A DNA stretch of 64,000 bases from contig NZ_CP042823.1 of the NCBI RefSeq assembly GCF_008000895.1, forward strand, positions 1,925,001 through 1,989,000, given 5' to 3'. The notes beneath the pieces are model-generated. The model did not search any database. It was not told where the DNA came from and saw only the letters and a program-made list of their open reading frames with translations. Of the stretch, positions 26,005 through 35,396 are shown piece by piece (the stretch's first letter is position 1; each line of letters starts with the position of its first letter). The DNA comes from Methylobacterium sp. WL1 (GTDB lineage Bacteria; Pseudomonadota; Alphaproteobacteria; Rhizobiales; Beijerinckiaceae). Both the position numbers and the translations under genes were made by a program.

Positions 26005-26220
26005 ATGATGAGACGCAAGCACCAGCCATCCCTTGAGGGTCGGACCCTTGGCCGGCTCGAAAGGGTGGTCACCGCCTTAGTGGAGGCAGGGCTCAACGAA
26101 CGCGACGCCGCGCCGCCGAACCTCGTCGCTCGTCTGCGCCACCTGGAGCAAGGGGTGCTCGCATCAGGCGGCGACCGGCAGGTCCTGCAAGTCATCGCGT
26201 CCGGTCGCCGCCTTCTGTGA
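26005..26220 (+). CDS. Small hypothetical protein
   Basis: A 71-residue basic helical protein (LGRLERVVTALVEAGLNERDA...LRHLEQGVLASGGDRQVLQVIASGRRLL) with no signal peptide, cysteine or membrane segment. The start ATGATG follows GGACGAGG. I do not recognise it. It precedes the sensor kinase in the same direction by about 180 bases. Confidence 0.5.
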   Translation: MMRRKHQPSLEGRTLGRLERVVTALVEAGLNERDAAPPNLVARLRHLEQGVLASGGDRQVLQVIASGRRLL

Positions 26221-26397
26221 GACGAACGAAAGCCGAGCTCGTCTCTCGGAGCCGCGCGCCTCGACCCGGATGATGCGCCACCCTAGCTTCCTCGACCATG
26301 AACGCCGGCAGCGGCCGTCGGACGAGATGGCATCACGGGCTGGCGGACGGTGCGAGCGGAAACACCGGCTACGGACGGTTTCCTTCGAGTGCCGCTT

Positions 26398-28482
26398 ATG
26401 ACCATTCGGAGAGACGACGTCGACGCCAAACACGACCGACCCGAACTGAACCGCGGTAACGGCCGTACCTTCACCGCGCTCGCTTTTGCGGCCGCGATCC
26501 CTCTGCTCCTGCTGAGCGGCTGGGTCGCCACCCTGATGGCCCAGCAGCAGCGCGACCTCACCCGCGGCGCCGCGGTGGCCAGTGCGACACGCGTGGCCGA
26601 GCGGGTCGCCTCCGACATCGCCGCGCAGATCGGCGTCCTCGAAGCGGAGGCGGCATCCGCCACCCTCGACAAGCCGGATCTAGCCGCCTTCTACGCCGAA
26701 GCCGAGCGGCTCAAGCGGGCACGCCCGTTATGGGAGACGGTAGAGCTCGCGAGACCGGACGGCGTCCAGATCGTCAACCTGCTCCGCTCCCTCGACGACG
26801 AGCTCGGACCCACCGCCGACCGCCGAAGCTTCGATGCGGTCGTCGGGACGCATCGCCCCGTGGTGGGCGGCATCGGCCCGGTGGGACCGGTCTCGGGCAA
26901 GCGCCTCGTCGCCCTACGGGTCCCGGTCATCAGGGGTGGCGAACTCCGCTACGTGCTGTCGGTCGGTCTCGCCAACGATGCGGTCAGCTCGATCCTGCGC
27001 GACGCCGGCGCATCGGATGGCTGGGTCGGGACCATCGTCGACGCTGACGGCAACACCATCGCCCGCACCCGCGCCGAAGCTGAGGAACTCGGGCAACCGG
27101 CCGATGCCGCCCTGCGTACGGCCATCCGGCACGCGCCCAACGGCTTCTACACGGGCTCAACCTTGGAGGGTTCGAACGTCGAGGTCGTCTACCGCACGCT
27201 GAAGGACACCGGCGGCTGGTCGGTGCATTTCGGGATGCCGGCCGCGACGCTGAACGCGCCTGTCCTGCGCTCGTACCTCGTCCTGGGCGGAGGCAGCGTG
27301 GTCAGCATCGGCCTTGCACTGGCGCTGGTCGGCCTGGTGGGCCGCGACATGGCGCAGCGACGGTCCGGCGAACGGGCGCGGTTCGCCCTGGCGCTGAGGT
27401 CGAGCGAGGAGCAGGGCGCCGTTGCCACTGAGGCTGCGGAACTCGGTACGCTGCGATGGGATACGGTCCGGGGTAAGGTGACGGGTTCGCCGCGTGCGGC
27501 CCAACTGCTGGGTTGGAGGGCCGACGTCGCAGAGGATGGCGAGACGGCGGCCGATGCCGGTTGGGTGATCGGCATGGTCCATCCGGATGACCGCGCCCGC
27601 CTCTCCGACGACCTGCACTGGAGCCTGGCGGACGGGGGGGCGTTCGACGTCGAGTTCCGCGTCGACGGCAGGTGGCCGGAGCCGCGCTGGGTACGCCTTG
27701 TCGGCCGCGCGCCCCGCCTGCGTGACGCCGCCTCAGCCGGTTTGGTCTATGGCGTGGTGTCAGACATCGAGCCACGGAAGCGCGCCGAGGCGGAACGCCT
27801 CGAACTCCTCCGCCGCCTTGGCGAGGCGCAGGAGAACGAGCAGCGCCGCATCGCGCGCGAACTCCACGACCAGGTCGGCCAGACCGTGACCGGGCTATCA
27901 CTCGGCCTGAAGAGCCTGGAACGGCTCCTCGATGTCGGCGGCGCGATCCCTGAGGCGGGACGTCAGGTCCAGTGGCTGCAGACCCTCGCGGGCGAGATCG
28001 GGCGCGACATCCACCGCGCCGCCGTCGACCTGCGCCCGACCGCCCTCGACGACCTCGGCCTGCACGAGGCCCTCGCCACCCTGCTGCGCGAGTGGGGTCA
28101 GCGCCATGGCGTCCGCGCCGACCTGGAGTTCCTCGGCGAGCCCGTGCGCCTGCCCGCCGCCGCCGAGGGCGCGATCTACCGGATCGTCCAGGAGGCGCTC
28201 ACCAACGTCCTCAAACACGCCAAGGCCGACACCGTCAGCGTCTCGGTGGAGCACCGTCCTCAGGAGGTGCGGGTGATCGTCGAGGACGACGGCGACGGGT
28301 TCGATCCCGAAGCCGTTTCCCGGCCGGCCGTGGACGGCTCACCGGCCAAGCCGCGCCTCGGCTTGTCCGGCATCCGCGAGCGCCTCTCCCTCCTCGATGG
28401 CACCCTCACGTTGGAAACCTCCCCGGGCGTCGGCACGACGCTGTTCATCCGCATCCCAGTTCCGCAGGCCGCCTGCGCATGA
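26398..28482 (+). CDS. Sensor histidine kinase, NarL-partner (HisKA_3) type
   Basis: Inner membrane kinase of about 694 residues. A first membrane helix (TFTALAFAAAIPLLLLSGWVATLMA) is followed by a periplasmic sensor domain of about 240 residues, a second helix (VLGGGSVVSIGLALALVGLVG), a PAS fold (TLRWDTVRGKVTGSPRAAQLLGW) and a HisKA_3 domain with RRIARELHDQVGQTVTGLSLGL, phospho-acceptor His490. The ATPase domain has EALTNVLKHAKA and DDGDGFD. ATG 26398 is used; an in-frame GTG at 26350 is possible. It is directly joined to the response regulator. The signal is not known; the periplasmic domain resembles dCache-like sensors. Confidence 0.9.
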   Translation: MTIRRDDVDAKHDRPELNRGNGRTFTALAFAAAIPLLLLSGWVATLMAQQQRDLTRGAAVASATRVAERVASDIAAQIGVLEAEAASATLDKPDLAAFYAEAERLKRARPLWETVELARPDGVQIVNLLRSLDDELGPTADRRSFDAVVGTHRPVVGGIGPVGPVSGKRLVALRVPVIRGGELRYVLSVGLANDAVSSILRDAGASDGWVGTIVDADGNTIARTRAEAEELGQPADAALRTAIRHAPNGFYTGSTLEGSNVEVVYRTLKDTGGWSVHFGMPAATLNAPVLRSYLVLGGGSVVSIGLALALVGLVGRDMAQRRSGERARFALALRSSEEQGAVATEAAELGTLRWDTVRGKVTGSPRAAQLLGWRADVAEDGETAADAGWVIGMVHPDDRARLSDDLHWSLADGGAFDVEFRVDGRWPEPRWVRLVGRAPRLRDAASAGLVYGVVSDIEPRKRAEAERLELLRRLGEAQENEQRRIARELHDQVGQTVTGLSLGLKSLERLLDVGGAIPEAGRQVQWLQTLAGEIGRDIHRAAVDLRPTALDDLGLHEALATLLREWGQRHGVRADLEFLGEPVRLPAAAEGAIYRIVQEALTNVLKHAKADTVSVSVEHRPQEVRVIVEDDGDGFDPEAVSRPAVDGSPAKPRLGLSGIRERLSLLDGTLTLETSPGVGTTLFIRIPVPQAACA

Positions 28483-28493
28483 AGGACCTTTCC

Positions 28494-29159
28494 ATGGGCC
28501 GCATCCGCGTCGTCCTCGCCGACGACCATCCCATCGTCCTTGCCGGCATCCGGGCACTCCTTAACGCCGATCCCGGAGTGGACGTGGTCGGCGAGGCCAC
28601 GAACGGCGGCGAGGCGCTTCCCCTGATACGGTCCGTGGCACCCGACCTCGCCGTGCTCGACGTCTCGATGCCCGGCCTGAACGGCCTCGAACTGACGGAG
28701 CGCGTCACCGCCGATTGCCCGGGCACCAAGGTCCTCGTCCTGACGGTCCACGAGGACGCCGCCTACGTACAGCCGTTGCTGAAGGCCGGCGCCCGGGGCT
28801 ACCTCCTCAAGCGCTCGGCAGCCGAGGACCTTCTGAGGGCAGTCCATGCGGTCGCGACAGGCGGGATCTACCTCGACCCGTCCGTCGCCGGACACGCCCT
28901 GGGGGACGGTTCCGCGACGGCAGCGGGGACGAAGCCGGCCGAGACCGGCGAGGCGCTCAGCCCAAGGGAGACGGAGACGCTGCGCCTGATCGCCCAGGGC
29001 CTCAGCAACAAGGAGATCGCACGCCGCATCGACGTCAGCGTGAAGTCGGTCGAGACCTATAAGGCCCGGGCCGCCGAGAAGCTCGGGCTCAGGACGCGGG
29101 CGGAGATCATCCGATACGCGGCGTCCCAAGGCTGGCTGGACGCACTCACCCTTCGGTAG
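28494..29159 (+). CDS. NarL/FixJ-family response regulator
   Basis: The 221-residue DNA-binding regulator has a receiver domain IRVVLADDHPIVLAGI with acidic pocket and Asp56 (VLDVSMPG), the switch Thr and Lys (VLTVHED, GYLLK), and a LuxR-type helix-turn-helix (LSPRETETLRLIAQGLSNKEIARRIDVSVKSVETYKARAAEKLGL). ATG 28494 is preferred because AGGA lies seven bases before it; an ATG at 28479 overlapping the kinase stop (ATGA) is the alternative. Cognate partner of the kinase upstream. Targets are not known from sequence. Confidence 0.93.
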   Translation: MGRIRVVLADDHPIVLAGIRALLNADPGVDVVGEATNGGEALPLIRSVAPDLAVLDVSMPGLNGLELTERVTADCPGTKVLVLTVHEDAAYVQPLLKAGARGYLLKRSAAEDLLRAVHAVATGGIYLDPSVAGHALGDGSATAAGTKPAETGEALSPRETETLRLIAQGLSNKEIARRIDVSVKSVETYKARAAEKLGLRTRAEIIRYAASQGWLDALTLR

Positions 29160-29310
29160 CGCAGCCAGCATCCCTGACGTCGCCGGAAAGGGCCGAATGC
29201 CAGGTACCGTCGCCGCCTTTCTAACGGCGCGGGGGCGACCTCCCTATCCTGGAACCTGGGACCGTCAGAGGTCTTGTTTGCGACAAAGCAAGAATCCCGA
29301 GGAAACGCTT

Positions 29311-29712
29311 ATGAAATCCGTTGCCATCGCCGTCGTGGCCACCCTCGCCCTGGCCGTGCCAGCCCTTGCCGCCCCCTGCAACACCGGGACGACGAAGGGG
29401 AAGGACCCCACGCCGGGGCAGGTGATGCCGAAGAGCTCGGACGTCGATAAGTCGAGCCAGAACCTGGCCGGCGGCCAGCAGCCCGCCTCGCCCGGCACGG
29501 TCGGCGCCATGAACGCCGCTGGTGCCAACCAGATGGTCGGGCAGAAGCCGGGGTCCGAAGCGAAGAACGACCAAGGTGCCGGCGTAGGTACCTCCAGCAA
29601 GAACCTCGCGGGTGGCCAGCAGTCGGCCTCGCCGGGCACGGTTGGCGCGATGAACAACGCCGGCGCGAACCAGAAGCTCGGCGACCAGGCCGCCAAGGAC
29701 GACGGCTGCTGA
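29311..29712 (+). CDS. Exported protein with duplicated NLAGGQQ-ASPGTVGAMN motif
   Basis: The 133-residue product has a signal peptide (MKSVAIAVVATLALAVPALA) and then a Gly/Asn/Gln-rich chain with two near-identical units, SQNLAGGQQPASPGTVGAMN and SKNLAGGQQSASPGTVGAMN, each followed by AGAN. It starts its mature part with PCNTG and ends in DDGC, so two cysteines could pair. GAGGAAA precedes ATG 29311. A good terminator follows. Function unknown. Confidence 0.75.
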   Translation: MKSVAIAVVATLALAVPALAAPCNTGTTKGKDPTPGQVMPKSSDVDKSSQNLAGGQQPASPGTVGAMNAAGANQMVGQKPGSEAKNDQGAGVGTSSKNLAGGQQSASPGTVGAMNNAGANQKLGDQAAKDDGC

Positions 29713-29736
29713 GGCATCCTCGAACCCGTCCGTCGA

Positions 29737-29770
29737 GGGCCCGCCCGACATCGTCGCGGCGGGCCCTTTT
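29737..29770 (+). terminator. Rho-independent terminator
   Basis: GGGCCCGCC (29737-29745) and GGCGGGCCC (29758-29766) form a nine-pair stem followed by TTTT (29767-29770). Confidence 0.8.
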
Positions 29771-29900
29771 GCGTCCGGCGGTCTCCGTCGCTCGTCGCCG
29801 TCCCGGGCAAGACGTGGGGGCGCATCGGGGAGACTGGCATTCCGCGTGTCGCACCCCTCGTGCTGCGTCCGACCCATCTCAGACCAGCGAGGAGCAAACC

Positions 29901-30188
29901 GTGCCCAAGACGATGCCCAATGTCTCGATGCTCGATGTCCTCCTGGCAGCGTCGGCCGTGCTGCTGCTCTCCGCTGGCGGACATGCGGAAGCGAAGTCCC
30001 TGCGCGCCAAGCTCAAGCCCTACTGCACGTCGGACTACCTCCGGCTCTGCGGCCCGTTCGCTACCAGCCGGGCGAGCATCGTCTCCTGCTTCAAGCGCAA
30101 CGTCTCGTCCGTCTCCCCACGCTGCCGCAGGGCCATCGAGAGGAACACGGAGTTCGACCCGGACAGGATCGAGCGGCGGCGGAGCTGA
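29901..30188 (+). CDS. Small exported Cys-rich protein (GLG1-type repeat)
   Basis: The 95-residue product has a hydrophobic leader (MLDVLLAASAVLLLSAGGHAEA) and one module with four cysteines: YCTSDYLRLCGPF...IVSCFKRNVSSVSPRCRRAI. The spacing resembles the Cys-rich GLG1/FGFR repeat seen in many short exported alphaproteobacterial proteins. The GTG at 29901 is chosen because GAGGAG lies eight bases upstream; ATG 29913 is an alternative. Binding partner unknown. Confidence 0.7.
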   Translation: MPKTMPNVSMLDVLLAASAVLLLSAGGHAEAKSLRAKLKPYCTSDYLRLCGPFATSRASIVSCFKRNVSSVSPRCRRAIERNTEFDPDRIERRRS

Positions 30189-30264
30189 CCGCGGCTAAGG
30201 CGGTCCCAAGCCGCATTCCCGATCCGGCACGCGGCCGTCCTGCGCCCGGCCCTGGAGCCGATCC

Positions 30265-31470
30265 ATGTCGAAGTGCCGTATCTACGAGCCCGACGAGCGC
30301 CAGGCGGCACTGGAGCGTCGGCGGCTTCGCAAGATGGCGCGCTCCGCCCACGGCTTCGTCCGCGGCAACACGCGCCAATTCTACGAGTGGCTCGGACAGA
30401 TGCCCGAGCTCGTCCTGCCCGAGACGCCGCCGATCTGGATCTGCGGCGACTGCCACATCGAGAATCTCGGCGCGCTCGCCGGTTCGGATGGGCACGTCGC
30501 GGTCCAGATCCGGGATTTCGACCAGTCGGTGATCGGCCATCCGGGTCACGACCTGATCCGGCTCTGCCTGTCGCTGGCCTCCGCCGCCCGCTCCTCGGAC
30601 CTGTCCGGCACCGTGACCGCGCGCATGGTCGAGGAGGTCGTGTGCAACTACGCCCTGGCGCTCGCCCGGGGCCGGCGCGACGAAATCCCGACGGCGCCCA
30701 AGCTGATCGAGGCGACTCAGCGCTGCGCCTTCGACCGGACCTGGAAGCACCTCGCCAAGGACCGCCTGAAGCACAGGACGCCCTCCATCGACCACGGAAA
30801 GAAGTTCTGGCCGCTGGCGTCGGAGGAGCGCGCGGCCGTCGGCGCGCTGTTCGCCCAGCCCGAGATGCGGGACCTCGTGCTCAAGCTCCACGGCCGGAAC
30901 GCCGAGGCGCGGATCGAGGTGGTCGACGCGGCCTCCTGGGTGAAGGGCTGCAGCTCGCTCGAACTGCTGCGCTATGCCGCCATCATCGCGATCTGCGAGG
31001 ACGGCGAGGCCCCGCGCTACGCCTTGTTCGACGTCAAGGAGGCCGAGGCGCCGATAGCTCCGGCGATACGGCCCGAGGCGATGCCCAACGACCCGGCCAA
31101 GCGCGTGGTCGCGGGCGCCCGGGCGCTCTCGCCTATCCTGGGCGAGCGCATGGGGTCCGGGCGGGTCATGAATCATCCCGTCTTCGTGCGCGAGTTGCTA
31201 CCCCAGGACCTGAAGATCGAGGTCGACTAGTTCGCCTCCAGGTCCGCGCTCGGCGTGGCGGGCTATCTCGCCTACGTGGTCGGCGACAGCCATGGCCGGC
31301 TGATGGACGCGGAGACGCGCAAGGACTGGCGGCGCGCGGTTCGCCGGCGTGGGACCGCCGAGATCGACGCGCCGGATTGGCTCTGGAAAACCGTCGTGGC
31401 GATGTCGGGGCGTCACGAGGCGGCCTACCTCGACCATTGCTGCGCCCACGACCTGATCTACCGGCACTGA
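30265..31470 (+). pseudogene. DUF2252 family protein interrupted by an in-frame amber codon
   Basis: The first 321 codons carry the DUF2252 core: WICGDCHIENLGAL and VQIRDFDQSVIGHPGHDLIRL, the GDxHxxN and DFD motifs of a protein-kinase-like fold. At 31228-31230 a TAG stop occurs, but the same frame continues for 80 more codons with typical DUF2252 C-terminal sequence (ALGVAGYLAYVVGDSHGRLMD, then the final helices to TGA at 31470). A single change, for example CAG to TAG, explains it. Intact length would be about 401 residues, normal for the family. The truncated protein may be partly folded; function of the family is not established. Confidence 0.85.
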
Positions 31471-31719
31471 GCTCATCGGGGCTATCGACGGCTGGGAACG
31501 CGACCCGAGAAAGGGACACGGCGACCGCCCGGCGCATGTTCAGGCAGGGCGATGGACCGCGTCGGGATAGCCCGGTCGACCAAATGGACGGTGGCGGTGG
31601 CGACCATCGGGTCCTGCGAGTGGAACGCGGTCTGTCCGCACGTGCCGGCGACCTACGGGATCGGCATGGCCCGGCCGGTTGGCCGATCACGTTAGGGCCG
31701 AGGCGTCGGCGAAGTTCGA

Positions 31720-32607
31720 TTACCCTTGTCGATCCGGATCGTTCGCGGACCGGTCATCGACTGACCCGCCTCCGTAGAGGCTGGTCTCGCTGCCGATGGC
31801 CGCGTCGAGTTCCGCCCCGCACAGCACGATGACGAAGGACAGCCACAGCCAGAGCAGGAAGGCCACGACCGTGCTGAGGGAGCCGTAGGTCACGGCGAAG
31901 CTGGCGAAGCGGCCCGTGAACCACGAGAACAGGCCGCAGGTCAGCAGAAGCAGGAGCGCGGCGACGGCGCCCCCGACGGTGACGAACGGCCAACCCTCGC
32001 GCCCGTTCGAGGGGGCGAGCCGGTACAGCGTCGCTAGCGCCAGCGCGAGTACCGCGAACAGGACCGGCCAACGCAGGGGAGAGAAAGTGGCGTAAAGTCC
32101 CTCCTGCGGCAGCACGTGGGGCACAAGGACGGCCAGCGTCATCGCGCAGACCAGCACGACCAGGGTCCCCAACGTGCACAGCAGGGTGACGATGGTGAAG
32201 CGCAGCCAGCCGCGGCCTTCCTCCACGTCGAAGATCAGGTTGAGGGCCTTGAACAGCGCGCGCATGCCGCTGTTGGCGCTCCACAGGGTGAAGGCGAGGC
32301 CGAGGAGCGGGGCGGCCGGGCCAAGCAGGTCGCTTCCGCGATCCGCCGGATTTTTCGCCATCGAGGCGCCCACGGCTTGCTGCACGATCTCACGCGTGCT
32401 GTCCGGCACGGCCTGCATGGCGCCCTGAAGGAAGTTGCGGACCTCGTCCGCGCCGAGCAGCCGGCTTCCGAGCCAGACCACCAGCGCAATCGCCGGGAAC
32501 ACCGCCAGCGCGACCCGGAAGGCGACGCCCGAGGCCACGAAGCTGACCTGGTCCTCCGACGCCTCGCGTGCGGCATGCCGAGCGATCCGGACCGCGGTTC
32601 CACTCAT
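31720..32607 (-). CDS. YihY/BrkB-family inner membrane protein
   Basis: A protein of about 295 residues with six membrane segments: FVASGVAFRVALAVFPAIALVVWLGSRLL, LGLAFTLWSANSGMRALFKALNLIFDVEE and further hydrophobic helices, matching the YihY/virulence factor BrkB layout including the W-S-x-x-x-x-x-x-x-L-x-x-x-L-N segment. Once thought to be RNase BN, the family's true role is unclear; suggested roles are transport or lipid handling. ATG 32607 has GAGGAACC upstream; an ATG four codons earlier is less likely. Confidence 0.92.
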   Translation of the reverse strand: MSGTAVRIARHAAREASEDQVSFVASGVAFRVALAVFPAIALVVWLGSRLLGADEVRNFLQGAMQAVPDSTREIVQQAVGASMAKNPADRGSDLLGPAAPLLGLAFTLWSANSGMRALFKALNLIFDVEEGRGWLRFTIVTLLCTLGTLVVLVCAMTLAVLVPHVLPQEGLYATFSPLRWPVLFAVLALALATLYRLAPSNGREGWPFVTVGGAVAALLLLLTCGLFSWFTGRFASFAVTYGSLSTVVAFLLWLWLSFVIVLCGAELDAAIGSETSLYGGGSVDDRSANDPDRQG

Positions 32608-32700
32608 GGTTCCTCGCACGCCGACATGAAGGGATGGAAGCCGAAGGATGTCCGCGGCCGGCGACGATGCGACTGCACGCGTATCGACAGCCGCATACGA

Positions 32701-32952
32701 TCAGCGTGGCTTGGCGGCTCCTTCGCCCGTCGATCCGACCGCGCCGGCCTTCGTGCCCGGCTTCCCTTTCCCGGCGCCAGACCCCGCGGTCGTCATATCC
32801 GTGCCCGGTCGCGTGGCCTCGCCGGTGGGGCGGGTCCCGATGCCCATCCCACCGGTTCGGACGCCGTCATGCTTGGGATGCTCGGCAACGGGTGCGGCAA
32901 TCGCCAGCGAGGGGATTGCCGCGACGAGGAGCATGAGCGTGAAACGGGTCAT
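32701..32952 (-). CDS. Small exported Gly/Thr-rich protein
   Basis: An 83-residue product with a signal peptide (MTRFTLMLLVAAIPSLAIAAP) and a low-complexity mature part (HPKHDGVRTGGMGIGTRPTGEATRPG...). ATG 32952 is preceded by AAGGAC. No family recognised. It lies alone between the yihY and DUF2254 genes. Confidence 0.6.
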   Translation of the reverse strand: MTRFTLMLLVAAIPSLAIAAPVAEHPKHDGVRTGGMGIGTRPTGEATRPGTDMTTAGSGAGKGKPGTKAGAVGSTGEGAAKPR

Positions 32953-33011
32953 TCGGTCGTCCTTCGATGGATCGGAAACCAGGAGGTGGCACCGGGGAAT
33001 GTCGTGCGCCC

Positions 33012-34310
33012 TTACGCGGAATGGCGCCCCTCGCGCATCGCCACGAAGCGGGCATGCCTGGCCTCCATGTCGGCAAGGTCGTGCGGATCGGCGACGTCGC
33101 GCCTGGCCGCGGCGAGGACGAGATCCGCATGGCGTGCGAGCTCGGCGGTCCGGTTCGTCAGCCGCTCGACTTCGGCGACGCGGGTGAGCACGTCGAGCAT
33201 CCGGGCCAGCACGTGCACCGAGCCGGCGGCGTTCTGGCGGATCATGTGGAACATGGCATCGCACAGGCCGTCGTAGTCGGTCACCGGCACGACGAGCACG
33301 ACCTCGCCCTCGCGCGCGACCGCCCCGGTGGACAGGTGGCGCGCCGCCACGCGGCACAGGGCGTCGCCGAGATGATCGACGACGCTGCCGGCCGTGAAGG
33401 GGTCGTTGATGCCCGGCGAGAGCGCCCGGACCGCGATCTCGACGAGCTGCCGGATCGAGTATTCCAGGTCCTGCAGGGCGGCCGGGCGTCGCCCGAACGT
33501 CAGCGCCCGGCGAATGACCGGCTCCGCGCCCTCGACCCCGGCGGAGAGGAACGCGACAGGGAACTCGCTCGGGACGTAATCGCCCGGTCGCACGCGCAAG
33601 GCGACGGTGACACGGTGCTCGTGGGCCCAGTCGGCCAACCCGTCCTCGTCGACGGCTTGCAGGTAACCGCTGCCGTCGGTGCGGACTCCGCCACCGGTCG
33701 GTAGCCGCGCCGGGAGCGTCATGCCTGCGCCACTGCAGGTGCGCGCCTCTACGGCGGCGCAGAGGTCGCGATGGACCGCGTCGACCACCGTTTCAACGTT
33801 GATGCTGGCGGCGATGTGGTGGACGAACCAGACCAGGGTGGCGAGCGAGAGCAGAGCCAGCACCATCGCCCCGGTGATCGCCAGGTGCGGGACGAACGGG
33901 CTCTCCTGCACGGTGCGCACCGTCCGCAGGACCATCAGCGCGTAAGCGAAGGTGCCGAGGAAGATGCCCAGGACGATCTGGTTGCGGGCGTCGCGAGTGA
34001 AGTTGCGCAGCAGGCGCGGGCCCATCTGCCCGGATGCCAGCGTCAGGGCCGCGATGGTGATGGAGAAGGTGGTGCCGGCGACCCCGATGGTCGAGGACGC
34101 CACCGCACTCAGGAGTGCCCGCGCACCCTCGGCCCCGCCGGAATAGCCCCAGTTCTGGTTCGGCGAGGAGGCATCGTAGCCGGCGATGTGGGCCGTCTCC
34201 AGCCAGATCCCGAGTTGCGCCAGCGCTATGCAGCCGAGCACGATCAGGGCGGGCCTGAGCCAGAACAGGTCGCCCAGGAACTCGATCCAGGCCTGGAGAC
34301 GTGCCTTCAT
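33012..34310 (-). CDS. DUF2254 predicted membrane protein
   Basis: The 432-residue protein has an N-terminal membrane region of four to five helices (FWLRPALIVLGCIALAQLGIWL, STIGVAGTTFSITIAALTLASGQMGPRLLRNFTRD, FLGTFAYALMVLRTV, ITGAMVLALLSLATLVWFVHHIAASI) followed by a soluble domain with DEDGLADWAHEH, LRVRPGDYV, GRRPAALQDLEYSIRQLVEIAVRALSPGINDPFTA. These are the family hallmarks. Function unknown. Its ATG overlaps the stop of the MscS-type gene by four bases, so the two are translationally coupled and probably work together at the membrane. Confidence 0.93.
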   Translation of the reverse strand: MKARLQAWIEFLGDLFWLRPALIVLGCIALAQLGIWLETAHIAGYDASSPNQNWGYSGGAEGARALLSAVASSTIGVAGTTFSITIAALTLASGQMGPRLLRNFTRDARNQIVLGIFLGTFAYALMVLRTVRTVQESPFVPHLAITGAMVLALLSLATLVWFVHHIAASINVETVVDAVHRDLCAAVEARTCSGAGMTLPARLPTGGGVRTDGSGYLQAVDEDGLADWAHEHRVTVALRVRPGDYVPSEFPVAFLSAGVEGAEPVIRRALTFGRRPAALQDLEYSIRQLVEIAVRALSPGINDPFTAGSVVDHLGDALCRVAARHLSTGAVAREGEVVLVVPVTDYDGLCDAMFHMIRQNAAGSVHVLARMLDVLTRVAEVERLTNRTAELARHADLVLAAARRDVADPHDLADMEARHARFVAMREGRHSA

Positions 34311-35287
34311 GCTCGGTCCCGCTTCCCTGCGTCGTCTTTGCGTTCGAGGTCGTCACGATCGGCGCGGAGCACCTGCCAGCGCGCTCGCGGCGGAGTCTTG
34401 CCGGCGGGCCAGCCCTCGCGCTGGCGGGTGCGGTCGCCGTCCGACGCCTCGGTCTGGTCGTGCAGAAGCACTTGGCTCGTGGGGTACGGCAGGTCGATGC
34501 CGGCGGCGGTGAGCGCGTCCTTCACGTTCGAGATCGCGTGGTCCAGCGCATCCACCGCGTCGCGGCGGCGTGGCGGGTCGATCCAGAACCGCGCCGTCAT
34601 GTCGACGCCGGCGGCTCCCAGGCCCGTGACCAGCGCCTCCGGCGGCGGCTCGGCGAGCACGCCCCCGGTCCCGCGCAGAGCCTCGACGATGACGCGGCGG
34701 GCCTCCTTCATGTCGTCGCCGTTGCCGATGGTGAGGGGGAAGGCGAGCCGGCGCTTGTCGTGCGCGGTGATGACCGTGATCTTGTCGACGAACAGCGTCG
34801 CGTTTGGGATCAGAACGCGTTGGTTGTCGTAGGTCCGCAGCACCGTGGCCCTGACCCAGACGTCCTCGACCGTGCCCTCGTGCGAGCCCGCGCGGATCTG
34901 GTCGCCGATGACGAAGGGGCGGGTCAGCAGGATGAGGATGCCGGCCAGCAGGTTCTGCAACACGTCCCGGAAGGCGAAACCAATGGCGACGCCGCCGATG
35001 CCGAGGAGGTTGAACAGGTCGGCGGCGGAGACGGAGGGAAAGGCGACCGAGGCCGCCACCAGGAACGACACCAGGATCGTCATGCCGCCTGCGATGCGCC
35101 CGAGCACCGAGGCGGAGCCGGGTGAGGCCTCCCGCAACGTGGCAGCCCTGCGTACGGCGGCGCGGACCCCGCGGGCGACGAGCAGGCCGAGGCCGAACAG
35201 CACGAGGGCGACGGCGAGCCCCGGCAGGAGGGCGGCGGCCGAACGACCGAGCCCTTCGAGACGTCCCAGCGCTTCCGAAAAGATCAT
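34307..35287 (-). CDS. MscS-family mechanosensitive channel
   Basis: The 326-residue protein has three N-terminal membrane helices; the third is the pore helix, FNLLGIGGVAIGFAFRDVLQNLLAGILILLTRPF, with the Gly/Ala packing face of MscS TM3. Next is the beta domain (FVIGDQIRAGSHEGTVEDVWVRATVLRTYDNQRVLIPNATLFVDKITV) and an alpha/beta C-terminal domain. A polar Arg/Asp-rich tail of about 50 residues is extra. It should open on membrane tension to release solutes during hypo-osmotic shock. Upstream gene of a two-gene operon with DUF2254. Confidence 0.94.
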   Translation of the reverse strand: MIFSEALGRLEGLGRSAAALLPGLAVALVLFGLGLLVARGVRAAVRRAATLREASPGSASVLGRIAGGMTILVSFLVAASVAFPSVSAADLFNLLGIGGVAIGFAFRDVLQNLLAGILILLTRPFVIGDQIRAGSHEGTVEDVWVRATVLRTYDNQRVLIPNATLFVDKITVITAHDKRRLAFPLTIGNGDDMKEARRVIVEALRGTGGVLAEPPPEALVTGLGAAGVDMTARFWIDPPRRRDAVDALDHAISNVKDALTAAGIDLPYPTSQVLLHDQTEASDGDRTRQREGWPAGKTPPRARWQVLRADRDDLERKDDAGKRDRA

Positions 35288-35396
35288 GCGGTGTCCCGAT
35301 TCATGCGAAAGCCGCCGGTGGCGGATGTGCCAGCCGACGGCGCTCGTTGGTCGTCCGCGAGGGCGGTAGGCCCCCGCGGGTCACGCTCCAAACGGA

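Noticed and set aside
31552..31695. Small open frame after the DUF2252 gene (47 codons)
   Set aside because: No ribosome site and no recognisable sequence; length is compatible with chance at this GC content.
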